Assembly: GCA_028281495.1 (NCBI GenBank)
Contig: JANQJU010000100.1
Coordinates: 186,001 to 250,000 of the forward strand
Direction of reading: 5' to 3'
DNA: 64,000 nucleotides
DNA from: SAR324 cluster bacterium
GTDB taxonomy: Bacteria > SAR324 > NAC60-12
The notes below the pieces were generated by a model, which had not been told where the DNA came from, did not search any database, and was given only the letters and a program-made list of their open reading frames with translations. Below are positions 51,388 through 60,676 of this stretch, piece by piece. Position 1 is the stretch's first letter. Every line of letters starts with the position of its first letter. The translations under genes and the position numbers were made by a program.

Positions 51388-52740
51388 TCAATATTGCGAA
51401 ATTCCGATCTCTGATCCAATGTTTTCCAATTTGAGATACAAATCTTCAATCCGGGCACTACTGTCGACTGACATCAAGGCATTTTTGGCCTTTGAAAGCA
51501 ATGGTCCTAACCATTCTTTGGACAACGGTTGCATGCCCAACGCATCGATTAAAAACTTATTATAAATGTCATAAAAGTTGAGCAAGTATTCTGCAAAATC
51601 GACCGCAATGGCTGTTTGTAATTTTGCATCCGTCTTTTGATTGCTCTTGGAATAAGCCTGAGTGCATAGGTTGATCAAGACTTTGAAGGTCTCTACCAGT
51701 TTGCGAGCAGCCAATTCTTTTCGTTCTTGAGTACATTTTTCAAATTCCCGAAAAGCCAGCAGGTATTCGTCCCCAGCAAGTTGGGCCTTTAAAAAATACC
51801 CCATCGGTTCTTCTGTACCCGCGTATTTACCCCGATCCACCAAACGTTCAGCAATCCGGTATCCCACCCCATGCAACAACAAACAAGCCCGTGTGACTTG
51901 CACTAAATTGTAAGCTTGCTGTTGCAACTGTTTGTACTGCTTTTCATCCAAATCCTCATCAAGGAGATCATATAGATTCAGGACCACATCCTGTGAAAAT
52001 GCCACATTTTTGTTTTTTTCATCAGGCATCCGATTGTTTGCGAGCTTCCGGTATTCAGACACAATTTCCATATTGGCTTGGATGAGGCTCATCAACCATC
52101 GAATTTGTTTCCGTTGTTGCTGATAAACGTCTTCTTTGATGCTGGAGGCTTTGCTTTTCAAGGTGGAGAGTACTTTTCGGCATTCTTGAATGTAAGCATC
52201 GAAGTACAATTGTTGCACGCGAGTGACTACCCGAAGATTCACACTAGACACGTTATCCACTCGGGTTTCTTTATCGAGTTTGAATTCCGTATTGTAGTTT
52301 CCTGCTGCTGCTTGAATGAGAATTTTTCTTAAAATTTGGTCATTCAAGCCACTTCCCTTGCGCACCGTACTTGCCACAACAGCAATACGAGAAGCATACG
52401 TTGCTGGGTTTTTACGGAGGATATCGAGATGCTCTAAACCCGTATCGTCTGTGATGAAATCTCGGAGTTCTTCTCCTGAAGCCGCTTCACTGAACTTTGG
52501 CAAACGGCCGATCTTGGCAGCTAGTTGGGTTTTGAGAGACGTTTCGAGCTTCTCCTTCCATGCTTTGATTTCAGCATTCAGCTTTTGCAGATCCTTTTCA
52601 AAAGTATCGCCACGCATGGGAATTCCTGAAGTTTCTGCGAGACGATGTTTCATCTTGGTGGAAATTTTCAGTCCACCTTTTTTCATCCCTGATTTCTTCA
52701 GGCCCATTTTTGCGGGTTTTGTTACGCTTTTCTTGGCCAT
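51388..52740 (-). CDS. Conserved-looking helical protein of unknown function, basic N-terminus
   Basis: Not recognised. 450 residues, almost fully helical. The first 35 are strongly basic (MAKKSVTKPAKMGLKKSGMK...), suggesting nucleic acid, membrane or acidic-partner binding. Then a charged coiled coil (LNAEIKAWKEKLETSLKTQL), a middle region (ILIQAAAGNYNTEFKLDKETRVDNVSSVNLRV) and a helical C-terminus with KTDAKLQTAIAVDFAEYLLN. No signal peptide or membrane span. It lies between the STAS gene (same strand, 37 bases downstream) and the acidic SPOR protein gene (divergent, 208 bases). Start at 52740 has an AGGA-like site. Confidence 0.65.
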   Translation of the reverse strand: MAKKSVTKPAKMGLKKSGMKKGGLKISTKMKHRLAETSGIPMRGDTFEKDLQKLNAEIKAWKEKLETSLKTQLAAKIGRLPKFSEAASGEELRDFITDDTGLEHLDILRKNPATYASRIAVVASTVRKGSGLNDQILRKILIQAAAGNYNTEFKLDKETRVDNVSSVNLRVVTRVQQLYFDAYIQECRKVLSTLKSKASSIKEDVYQQQRKQIRWLMSLIQANMEIVSEYRKLANNRMPDEKNKNVAFSQDVVLNLYDLLDEDLDEKQYKQLQQQAYNLVQVTRACLLLHGVGYRIAERLVDRGKYAGTEEPMGYFLKAQLAGDEYLLAFREFEKCTQERKELAARKLVETFKVLINLCTQAYSKSNQKTDAKLQTAIAVDFAEYLLNFYDIYNKFLIDALGMQPLSKEWLGPLLSKAKNALMSVDSSARIEDLYLKLENIGSEIGISQY

Positions 52741-52948
52741 CTTGACTCATTTCCTTTGAATTTATGGCGTTTGACATTCCTTGTAAAATGACAAATTTCA
52801 TACCATACGGTCCCAATTATAGCAAAAATTTCGCCCTAGACTTAGAACCTACGATCCTGCCACCAACTTGGTCTAAAAATCGCAAGTCGTAGAAGAATTT
52901 CTTGGGCAAAATCGACTGCATTCCACCTATCCTTAACAAACGGCAGCT

Positions 52949-54541
52949 ATGGCAAAGGCAGAGTTTGACGAACTGGAAGACGATCTCTTCGACGGTCTGG
53001 ATGATTTCGAATCCAATGCCGATTTCGACTCCCTCGATGATAGCATTGGCGATGTCGGAGGTATGGACGATTTTGGGGATGACGATTCGTTTGGAGGTGA
53101 CCTCGACCTCAGCGACTTAGGGGACGATATCCCCGACGACTCCATTTCAGCAGGTAATAGTGGCGGAGATGACACTTTTGGGGACGAACTCTCAGATGAC
53201 AGTTTCGGAGACAACGGACTCGACGGAGGAGACTTTGGCGATGGGGGTTTGGGGGACGATCTCGATGCTGGAAGTGGTTTTGGGGACGACCTTGATGACG
53301 GAGGTGGTTTTGGGGACGACCTTGATGACGGAGGTGGTTTTGGAGATGGAGGCTTGGGGGATGATGATGGCTTCGGGGATGATGATGGCTTCGGGGATGA
53401 TGATGGCTTCGGGGATGACAGCTTTGGAGACGATCTAGGCGACAATGGTTTGGCTGCCGATGCTGGGGGCGATACCTTCGGTGATGACTTAGGGGATGAC
53501 TTAGGGGATGACGATTTTGGGGCCGATACCGAATTTGGGGCGGTGGATGATTTTGATGACGATCTCGAAGATGCCGAACATGATTTAGCCGCGTCCGACG
53601 ACTTTGGTTTAGGTGACGATGATGACGACGATGACGATTTTGGAGACATGCTCGGTGACGATGATGAGTTTGGCTCTCCAGAAGATGAAGATGACGACGG
53701 TGCCTTTTTTGGAGAAAGGCCGGAAGCGGATGAACCAGAGTTAGAGGAAGAGCCAGGTCTCGAAGACTCTGACCAAGAAGAAAAACGATCCTTGTTACGC
53801 CCCCTGGTTGCGGCGCTCAGTGCAGGGCTACTATCGGGAATCGTGGTGACTGCATTGATGTATTTTTTCCAGCCATCCGTGGGAAACCTGGTGGATTGGA
53901 CCAATGAAATAGAAGAATTAATTGGTGCGGTGGAATCGGCTGACACCACCACCGAAGCACTGACAGACTTGGCAACAACAGAATCGATTGAAATCGCGAT
54001 CCCGGAAACGATTGAGCCACCCCCGCCTCCACCTCCTCAACGCACTCAGCGGACCCGATATACGGTGCAAGTGGCCCGATGTTTATATCAAGAATGTGTA
54101 CAGACCTTTCAATCGTTATTGCGCCAATATGGATTTCGGCCTCAGGTGGTGACTTTAACTGAAACAACCAAAGCAACAGAAGTGATCTCCCGGCAAACCT
54201 TCCAACCCTACTCGGCATCGCAATGGGTGGAACGTATCAACCGCAATAATTCGTGGCAAGGCCAAGCCTTTCGGAAACAAGAAGGGGATCGGTATCGGCT
54301 CTCTATGGGAACCTATACCAATGCACAAAAAGCGGAGCGAGTCTATTTGGGGTTGAATCAAAAATATGCGGGACAGCTGGTATTTGAAACGAAGCCCGTA
54401 CAGAATCGAACATTGTACTATCATATTCGGTTGGGGCGATTCGATTCTCAACAACAAGCCGTGTCGTTGCAGAGCCAGGTCCAAGATGCGGATGATCAAT
54501 TTTTGGACGCATGGGTTGTTCGAGAGGTGTACTATCTGTAA
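52949..54541 (+). CDS. Asp/Gly-rich low-complexity membrane protein with SPOR-like C-terminus
   Basis: Protein of 530 residues in three parts. Residues 1-275 are an extreme Asp/Gly/Phe low-complexity domain, with tandem units such as GFGDDLDDG and DGFGDD, presumably cytoplasmic and disordered. One membrane span follows (about 280-300, PLVAALSAGLLSGIVVTALMYFF). The periplasmic part has a proline stretch (PPPPPPPQ) and then two or three SPOR-like units: TRYTVQVARCLYQECVQTFQ, YRLSMGTYTNAQKAERVYLG and YYHIRLGRFDSQQQAVSLQ. SPOR domains bind denuded septal peptidoglycan in known proteins. The acidic tail may condense or bind calcium or the basic neighbour protein (inference). A weak ribosome site precedes ATG 52949. 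Confidence 0.75.
   Translation: MAKAEFDELEDDLFDGLDDFESNADFDSLDDSIGDVGGMDDFGDDDSFGGDLDLSDLGDDIPDDSISAGNSGGDDTFGDELSDDSFGDNGLDGGDFGDGGLGDDLDAGSGFGDDLDDGGGFGDDLDDGGGFGDGGLGDDDGFGDDDGFGDDDGFGDDSFGDDLGDNGLAADAGGDTFGDDLGDDLGDDDFGADTEFGAVDDFDDDLEDAEHDLAASDDFGLGDDDDDDDDFGDMLGDDDEFGSPEDEDDDGAFFGERPEADEPELEEEPGLEDSDQEEKRSLLRPLVAALSAGLLSGIVVTALMYFFQPSVGNLVDWTNEIEELIGAVESADTTTEALTDLATTESIEIAIPETIEPPPPPPPQRTQRTRYTVQVARCLYQECVQTFQSLLRQYGFRPQVVTLTETTKATEVISRQTFQPYSASQWVERINRNNSWQGQAFRKQEGDRYRLSMGTYTNAQKAERVYLGLNQKYAGQLVFETKPVQNRTLYYHIRLGRFDSQQQAVSLQSQVQDADDQFLDAWVVREVYYL
53281..53340. repeat. 30-base perfect tandem repeat in the acidic domain
   Basis: 53281-53310 and 53311-53340 are identical and in frame, encoding repeated GDDLDDGGGF. 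Confidence 0.9.
53360..53413. repeat. 18-base tandem repeat, three perfect units
   Basis: GATGATGATGGCTTCGGG at 53360-53377, 53378-53395 and 53396-53413, in frame, encoding DDDGFG units. Identical codons in each unit point to recent slippage, so copy number may vary between strains. Confidence 0.92.
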
Positions 54542-54593
54542 GAAAAGTGGGGTAAGGCAGGTGAGTTGGGCTTGAAGCGTGTTATGTGCAGAC

Positions 54594-56687
54594 TCAACGT
54601 TCCATCAGATTGACCGGAGTCACGTTGGACATTTGAATCAGGTCGTTTTTGATTTTGACATTCACAAAATGCTTTTGCAGTTCAGGGTTGTATTTCTTTT
54701 TGAAGAAATTCTTCAAAGGGCCGGAAAAGTTCAGAGCTTTGTCATAAGAAGTCATATACTCATCATTTCGGGAAGTGACGAATTGTTCGATTTGATCTTG
54801 TGTAGGCTCGACAACATTGCCCATCACGGCCACTCCTCGTGCAATGCTATAAAACATTTCTTCAACAATTCCCCAATACGATAATAAACTTTGGACGTAC
54901 GAAAAGTTTTCCATGAAGCTTTTGCGGAGGTCTTCGCATTTTTCATGGAACAAATTGGGAGTGATGTGTCCTCGTTTGTCAACAAGCGGTCGGGCATCGC
55001 GATTGAGGTTTTTAAGGTCACCAATCTGTTCTAAGGCTTGTGGATAGAGACGTTTCAATTGATCGGCACGTTCTTCCGTGATTTGCTTCACGTCGGATAA
55101 CTTTTCGACAAACTTTTCCACATGCTCTTGGTCCAATCCCAAAGCAATGAGGTAGGCAAAAGAGACCACTTTTCGACCCTCCCGAATCCCTGGAGCTTGG
55201 TTTTGAAGTACCTGAAACGGGATGCGAGCAAATTCGATCAATTCGGGAAAAGTCAGGCTGCCTCGGATTTCCCAATTCTGTACGACTTGTTCTAAAACAT
55301 TGGCATCTTGCACAATCACCACACTCTTCGCATTTCCTTTATCGCGCAATTCTTCCAAATTCTGAGCCGAAACTAAGTTTGGAATGTCGATAATTTCGGG
55401 CTGTACCTCGATAGCTTGGGAGTCTGGTGCTGGGGACGGCTCCGGGGGTGCCGATGGAGCAGGAGAAGGAGTCGCTGCGGGCGCAGCCGCGATGTTTTCT
55501 TGTGCGGCCTTCATGCGTTCGGCCATGGCCGGAGGGAGCGCAATCCCCTTCTTTTCGGGTTGCTTACGGAATTCTGGAGTGGGGAGTGATTTGACTTCGC
55601 CAAACACTTTGCGGATGTCTTCTGGAATTTTTGTGTCTTCCGTAATTTTTTTCTCAGCAACAACTTCTTTGATGGTGTCGTACACGTTGATCAGCCAATC
55701 GCGTCCTTGAGCCTCAGACATTTTTTCTACGTTTTTGCCAATAAACGAATACATGTCAGCCACCCCTTTGATGGCTAAATTACAGAAGTTCTCAATCACC
55801 AATTTCCGTTCGGGATCGACTAAAAGTCCAAGCAGCACCGATTTTTTCATGGGAGATTTGATCCGCTTGAATTGCATGAAAAATGGCTTCACGTCATCCG
55901 GAGAAATCACGAGGCTTTTGCGTTCACGTTGGAGCGCTTCACCGTCTCCTTTCAGATCATCGTAATTGAAAAAAGTGTTTCGTTGGAATTCGATGAAGAT
56001 TTTTTGCAGATTGAAAGGGATCGAAACTTCTCTTGCGAAATAGGCCAAGAGCAGATTGCTCAAAACCACGTACCATCGACGGAAATTCGTTGGATCGTAC
56101 CCCGCTGCCACACAGCTTGGGGTTCCGTGTTGAGTGCTTAAATGAGTCACGATGGCCATCAAATCTTTAAAGGCTTCTTTTTCTTTTTTTTGTTCCTTTT
56201 GAAACATTTTGACGAGCTGTTCATGAATATTTTCTGCAACAAAGACATTGTGGCAGAACTTATAAATCCAGCGTTGCAGAAACATTTCGAGATAACGTCG
56301 ATTTTCCTCGTTAGTGGACTTGCCTTTCAGTTTGATCACTTCCTGCATGATATCCAGAGCTTTGCCTAAACCGGCCTTCAACAGTACGGCATCCTCCACG
56401 CGAGGAATGGTATCTTTCCCACTCAGGGCTTGCACCAAGGCGTGAAATTCCATTCCAGAGGCGCGCTGAGTGTGTTTGTGCAAAATCTTTTTTAGAGAAT
56501 CGACAAAGTCAGCGGAGGCAGACGGCGGATTCGCGAGTGAATCATAATACTCCGCATCAAATTTTGTGTTGAGATTGAGGAGGTTATTGATATCTGAGAC
56601 GATTTTTTGAGGTCCACTGAAGCCAATCTCACGAGTGAGAATTTCTACCGATACCAATTTTTTGGGGGGATACGTTGCCGCCGACAT
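54594..56687 (-). CDS. Large protein of unknown function with Ala/Pro linker
   Basis: Not recognised. About 697 residues from ATG 56687 (a TTG at 56768 would add 27; neither has a strong ribosome site). An N-terminal helical half contains FLQRWIYKFCHNVFVAENIHEQL and PTNFRRWYVVLSNLLLAYFAREV. An Ala/Pro/Glu-rich linker (about 395-430) follows, then a C-terminal helical half (GIREGRKVVSFAYLIALGLDQEHVEKFVEKL, and a terminal NVKIKNDLIQMSNVTPVNL). No signal peptide or membrane span. It is convergent with the acidic SPOR gene (stops 53 bases apart). With the basic protein at 51.4 kb it forms an uncharacterised set around that gene. Confidence 0.65.
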   Translation of the reverse strand: MSAATYPPKKLVSVEILTREIGFSGPQKIVSDINNLLNLNTKFDAEYYDSLANPPSASADFVDSLKKILHKHTQRASGMEFHALVQALSGKDTIPRVEDAVLLKAGLGKALDIMQEVIKLKGKSTNEENRRYLEMFLQRWIYKFCHNVFVAENIHEQLVKMFQKEQKKEKEAFKDLMAIVTHLSTQHGTPSCVAAGYDPTNFRRWYVVLSNLLLAYFAREVSIPFNLQKIFIEFQRNTFFNYDDLKGDGEALQRERKSLVISPDDVKPFFMQFKRIKSPMKKSVLLGLLVDPERKLVIENFCNLAIKGVADMYSFIGKNVEKMSEAQGRDWLINVYDTIKEVVAEKKITEDTKIPEDIRKVFGEVKSLPTPEFRKQPEKKGIALPPAMAERMKAAQENIAAAPAATPSPAPSAPPEPSPAPDSQAIEVQPEIIDIPNLVSAQNLEELRDKGNAKSVVIVQDANVLEQVVQNWEIRGSLTFPELIEFARIPFQVLQNQAPGIREGRKVVSFAYLIALGLDQEHVEKFVEKLSDVKQITEERADQLKRLYPQALEQIGDLKNLNRDARPLVDKRGHITPNLFHEKCEDLRKSFMENFSYVQSLLSYWGIVEEMFYSIARGVAVMGNVVEPTQDQIEQFVTSRNDEYMTSYDKALNFSGPLKNFFKKKYNPELQKHFVNVKIKNDLIQMSNVTPVNLMER

Positions 56688-56901
56688 AGTGCTGGATCCG
56701 GTTCGGAAAGAGGTTCCAAAAGGATGTTTAGCTATTGTTTGTTTAATGTTGTTTTTTGAGTGTAGCAAACTCTCTTAAAAAAAGTCTATACTTTCAATAA
56801 ACGTTCCAATCGCACGATTCTCGGAACATCTTTCGCATAACACTCAGATATCATGAACTGCCATTTCACCACATTTTTCTCAAGTTTGAGCTCGGTTCCT
56901 T

Positions 56902-58215
56902 ATGAAAAAGCTCCATTTTGATGCCGTGGTACATTTTCTAGTGTACGCACTTTTCGTATGTAGCACGTTTTCAATGGCGGGGGGCAATGCCGCGTCCATC
57001 CTCCTGTACATTGTTTTTCTGGTGCGAGCCACCCAACATCGGGAAGTGTTGCATTGGAACGTTCCTTTACTTTGGCCGATCTTGGCGATGGTGGTGACTG
57101 CGCTGTTTTCCGCTTTGGTGAATCCAGAACCACTCAAAAATCTTTCCGAATTGCGTGATATTTGGCGCTTTGCACTGCCCTTTTTTCTATGGAAAGCATT
57201 ACCTGGGATTCGGGAAGAGCGATTGTTGCGGTGGTTTTTATTCATGCTGATTGTGGTTTCTGTCTATGGCATTCTCCAGCATTACTGGGGAATCGATTGG
57301 CTGCGGCCAGAAGGTCGGAAAAAAATTACCCCCTACACCCCCGACTTTGTGGAAACCGGCGTATTTCACGCTAAAGGCAATTTCAGTCATCACCTCACTT
57401 ATGCCCATTATCTGTTGCTCATCTTTCCTGTGTTTCTCTCTTTAGCTTTTGTGAGAGTCATGCCGTTGGGCATGCGTTGGATGTCTGGGTTGGGAAGTCT
57501 TGCCATGTTGGGCGGCTTGTTTCTGTCTTTAGGGCGCAGCGCTTGGCTGGGAGCGGCGGCTGCTTTAGGAATTTTGGCACTACAGCTTCCCCGGAAAGTG
57601 CTGTTGGGTGGCATTGGTTTGATGCTATTGGGGGCAGCATTGCTTGTGCCTTCGTTACAGTTAGGAAGTACCTTTGAAACGTACCAGCAAGACATCACCT
57701 CTCCAATCAAGGCGCGGCTGGATAGTCTCTTTACGTTGAGGCACCACCGGGATCGTTTGTTTCTATGGGAAACGGCTGTTTTGGCAATTCAAGATCATTT
57801 TTGGTTCGGCATTGGGCTGAATAATGATGACCGGGTGATGGAGCCGTATCGAGCTATAGTGGCGGAGAAGTATCAACATCAGCAATTCCTCAATAAGCCA
57901 GAAGCTGGTGTGCATAATATTTATCTTCAAACATGGTTGAACTTTGGGATATTTGGGCTGCTGAGCTACCTTGCATTTTGGGGAACGGTATTGGGGTGGA
58001 ATCTCCGTTGGATTCGGAAAGCATACGACCGGTTTTTGCAAGAAAAAGCCATCTTGTGGGGGATGAATGCAGGCTTTGTTGGGTTCCTGGTCGGCGGGAT
58101 GTTTGAGAACAGCTTTCGTGACGGAGAGGTGCAAGCATTGTTGTTCACAATGGTCGGCTGGTCCTTGTATCTAGGCCATAAAATCCAGCTTGCGTTCTCC
58201 CATCGTATGGGCTAA
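56902..58215 (+). CDS. O-antigen ligase/polymerase-like membrane protein (Wzy_C family)
   Basis: Polytopic membrane protein of 437 residues, about ten to twelve spans. The family signs are a SLGRSAWLGAAAALGILAL stretch and a periplasmic loop (RHHRDRLFLWETAVLAIQDHFWFGIGLNN) with the conserved His in EAGVHNIYLQTWLNFGIFGL. Such proteins join or polymerise glycans on lipid carriers, e.g. O-antigen ligase WaaL or polymerase Wzy. The neighbouring genes are not glycan biosynthesis genes. Start ATG 56902 has a weak site. Confidence 0.82.
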   Translation: MKKLHFDAVVHFLVYALFVCSTFSMAGGNAASILLYIVFLVRATQHREVLHWNVPLLWPILAMVVTALFSALVNPEPLKNLSELRDIWRFALPFFLWKALPGIREERLLRWFLFMLIVVSVYGILQHYWGIDWLRPEGRKKITPYTPDFVETGVFHAKGNFSHHLTYAHYLLLIFPVFLSLAFVRVMPLGMRWMSGLGSLAMLGGLFLSLGRSAWLGAAAALGILALQLPRKVLLGGIGLMLLGAALLVPSLQLGSTFETYQQDITSPIKARLDSLFTLRHHRDRLFLWETAVLAIQDHFWFGIGLNNDDRVMEPYRAIVAEKYQHQQFLNKPEAGVHNIYLQTWLNFGIFGLLSYLAFWGTVLGWNLRWIRKAYDRFLQEKAILWGMNAGFVGFLVGGMFENSFRDGEVQALLFTMVGWSLYLGHKIQLAFSHRMG

Positions 58216-58275
58216 ACGGGAGAGTTTCTTCGAGTGATTTCCATCCTCAAATGAATCCTTTCAGATTCATCAAAC

Positions 58276-58349
58276 GGGCCTATAGCTCAGTTGGTTAGAG
58301 CAGCCGACTCATAATCGGCTGGTCCCAGGTTCAAGTCCTGGTGGGCCCA
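58276..58349 (+). tRNA. tRNA with anticodon CAU, probably tRNA-Ile2
   Basis: Cloverleaf seen: acceptor GGGCCTA (58276-58282) with TGGGCCC (58342-58348), discriminator A58349; D-arm GCTC/GAGC; anticodon stem GCCGA/TCGGC with loop CTCATAA (anticodon CAT); T-arm CCAGG/CCTGG with TTCAAGT. The CCA end is not encoded. The GGGCCTATAGCTC start and GCAGCCGACTCATAATCGGCTGGTC arms resemble isoleucine tRNAs, where CAU is modified to lysidine by TilS; an elongator Met tRNA is the alternative. It sits between a ligase-like gene and hppA. Confidence 0.9.
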
Positions 58350-58469
58350 CTCGCCACTAAAACGTTTTATGTCCATGCACGATAAGCATTCCTCGTTACA
58401 ACCCTTCGGAAGTATCGAGAAATATAGCATGTGTGGAAGAGCATCAACTAAAAGCAAGGAGACAGGTTT

Positions 58470-60593
58470 ATGATACTTTTGATTATCGCCGTATTGGGTT
58501 TTTTGGGGCTAGCTTGTGCCCTCTTTTATGTGAGTCGGGTGGTTCGTATTTCGGTGGATGCCGGAGCGGACACTCCCGAAGAAGCAACGAAATTACGTTC
58601 GATTCACAAAGCCATCGCCGAAGGTGCCATGGCGTTTTTGAAACAGGAATACCGGTATTTGTCAGTATTTGTTCTCCTGTTCGCTTTAGTGATTACTTTC
58701 TTAATCGATGACCCTCACACGCCTGGCGTCAGCGAAGGGTTTTACACAGCGATTGCCTTCATTGCTGGATGTGTCATTTCGATTTTTTCTGGCTTCATCG
58801 GGATGAAGATCGCCACAGCGGGAAACGTCCGCACCACCACCGCGGCGAAAGGATCGATTGAAAAAGCTTACAATACCGCTTTGAACTCAGGAGCCGTGAT
58901 GGGTTTTGGTCTGGTGAGCTTTGCGGTTTTAGGGTTGCTGGGTATTTATATTTGTATGAAATGGGTCCTTCCTGATGTCAGCACCCACATTTTGATGGAA
59001 ATCATCGCTGGTTTTGGTTTGGGAGGGTCTTCCATTGCTCTGTTTGCTCGTGTCGGTGGTGGGATTTATACCAAAGCTGCTGACGTCGGTGCCGACTTGG
59101 TGGGCAAGGTGGAACAAGGGATTCCTGAAGACGATCCTCGCAACCCCGCTGTGATTGCGGACAACGTGGGCGACAACGTAGGTGATGTTGCAGGTATGGG
59201 AGCCGACTTGTTTGGGTCTTGTGCAGAAAGCACCTGTGCCGCTTTAGTGATTGGAGCGATTGCATTTGGGCACGATTTGGGAGCACTGCTTTATCCGATC
59301 CTGATCACCGCTATTGGGATTCCCGTGAGCTTGTTGACCTTGGCTTTGGTCCGAGTGAAAAAGGAAAGCGATGTGGCTCCTGCGTTGAAGAAACTACTCG
59401 TCCTCTCCACGGGAATTATGGCCATTGTGATGTTGTTCGTCACCTTATGGCTCTTGCCCGGTGAGTTCGTGATCAACAATGCTGAATACAGCAGTATCGG
59501 GGTTTACTGGTGTTTCCTGGCGGGATTGATTGGAGGCCTCCTGATTGGATTGATTACCGAGTTTTACACCTCACATGACTACAAACCCGTTAAAGAGGTT
59601 GCAAAATCTTCAGAAACCGGAGCAGCGACCACGATTATTTATGGTCTCGCTTTAGGATACCACAGTGCGGTTGGACCCGTTTTGGTAATGGCCGTTACCA
59701 TTTTTCTTTCTTTCACTTTTGCCGGAATGTACGGCGTCGCGATTGCTTCTTTGGGAATGTTGGGGACGCTGGTTATCGCACTGACCATCGATGCATATGG
59801 TCCTGTGGCTGATAATGCCGGGGGAATCGCTGAAATGGCTGGCCTTGGCGAATCGGTCCGCAAACGAACCGATCTGCTAGATGCGGCTGGAAACACCACG
59901 GCTGCTATCGGAAAAGGATTTGCTATCGGTTCTGCCATCTTAACTGCCTTGGCTTTGTTTGCTGCATTTTTAACTCGTGCGAATCATTTGGATCCGAGTG
60001 CAGATATTATGGGAAGCATCAGCCTATTGGATCCGTTGGTACTGACCGGTTTGTTCATTGGGGCAGTATTGCCCTTCTTGTTCTCTGCTATGACGATGAA
60101 GTCGGTAGGAAAAGCAGCCGGTGACATGATTGAAGAGGTCCGACGGCAATTTCGTACCATTCCTGGAATCATGGAAGGCACAGCTGAGCCGAACTACCGG
60201 GAATGTGTCGCGATTTCAACCAAAGCCGCATTACGCGAAATGATTGCTCCCGGCATTCTCATCATGGGAACGCCGTTGGTGATCGGATTCTTGTTTGGCA
60301 TCCCTTCGTTGGCCGGTGTGTTGGCCGGCTCTTTGGTTTCAGGCGGCGTGTTGGCGATTTCTTCTGCCAATGCTGGGGGTGCTTGGGATAATGCAAAAAA
60401 ATACATCGAAGCGGGCAACTTGGGCGGTAAAGGTTCCGATCCTCACAAAGCGTCTGTGGTCGGTGATACTGTGGGGGATCCATTGAAAGACACATCTGGT
60501 CCTTCGTTGAACGTATTGATCAAATTGTCCGCCATTTTGAGTCTGGTGTTTGTACCATTCTTCGTGCAATACGGAGGACTCTTGGCTGGGTAA
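58470..60593 (+). CDS. hppA: Membrane-bound pyrophosphatase, K+-dependent type (HppA)
   Basis: Ion-pumping pyrophosphatase of 707 residues with about 16 spans. PPi binding motifs are in DVGADLVGKVEQGIPEDDPRNPA, DNVGDNVGDVAGMGADLFG and the C-terminal SDPHKASVVGDTVGDPLKDTSGP. In GNTTAAIGKGFAIGSA the Ala after GNTTA marks the K+-dependent class (K+-independent ones have Lys there, GNTTKA). It couples PPi hydrolysis to H+ or Na+ transport; the ion cannot be settled by eye. AAGGAGA precedes ATG 58470. A strong hairpin follows at 60633. Confidence 0.95.
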   Translation: MILLIIAVLGFLGLACALFYVSRVVRISVDAGADTPEEATKLRSIHKAIAEGAMAFLKQEYRYLSVFVLLFALVITFLIDDPHTPGVSEGFYTAIAFIAGCVISIFSGFIGMKIATAGNVRTTTAAKGSIEKAYNTALNSGAVMGFGLVSFAVLGLLGIYICMKWVLPDVSTHILMEIIAGFGLGGSSIALFARVGGGIYTKAADVGADLVGKVEQGIPEDDPRNPAVIADNVGDNVGDVAGMGADLFGSCAESTCAALVIGAIAFGHDLGALLYPILITAIGIPVSLLTLALVRVKKESDVAPALKKLLVLSTGIMAIVMLFVTLWLLPGEFVINNAEYSSIGVYWCFLAGLIGGLLIGLITEFYTSHDYKPVKEVAKSSETGAATTIIYGLALGYHSAVGPVLVMAVTIFLSFTFAGMYGVAIASLGMLGTLVIALTIDAYGPVADNAGGIAEMAGLGESVRKRTDLLDAAGNTTAAIGKGFAIGSAILTALALFAAFLTRANHLDPSADIMGSISLLDPLVLTGLFIGAVLPFLFSAMTMKSVGKAAGDMIEEVRRQFRTIPGIMEGTAEPNYRECVAISTKAALREMIAPGILIMGTPLVIGFLFGIPSLAGVLAGSLVSGGVLAISSANAGGAWDNAKKYIEAGNLGGKGSDPHKASVVGDTVGDPLKDTSGPSLNVLIKLSAILSLVFVPFFVQYGGLLAG

Positions 60594-60632
60594 ACTTCTA
60601 ACGTTGGGAAACGGTTTCCTACGTTTGGACAC

Positions 60633-60660
60633 GGCAACCTTCGGGTTGCCTTCACCTTTT
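60633..60660 (+). terminator. Hairpin with UUCG-type loop after hppA
   Basis: GGCAACC (60633-60639) and GGTTGCC (60644-60650) form a perfect 7-pair stem with a TTCG tetraloop, followed by TTCACCTTTT. A stable terminator or attenuator between hppA and the cytochrome-like gene at 60677. Confidence 0.75.
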
Positions 60661-60676
60661 ATTGAAGTGAGGAACC

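Noticed and set aside
52933..53952. A 339-residue Ser/Pro/Lys-rich frame on the minus strand
   Set aside because: It is the reverse reading of the Asp/Gly repeat DNA of the acidic SPOR gene; no ribosome site and composition dictated by the repeats.
58276..58349. Initiator Met tRNA
   Set aside because: The anticodon is CAU but the first pair G-C and the arms resemble isoleucine-2; initiator tRNAs usually have a mismatch at 1-72 and three G-C pairs in the anticodon stem.
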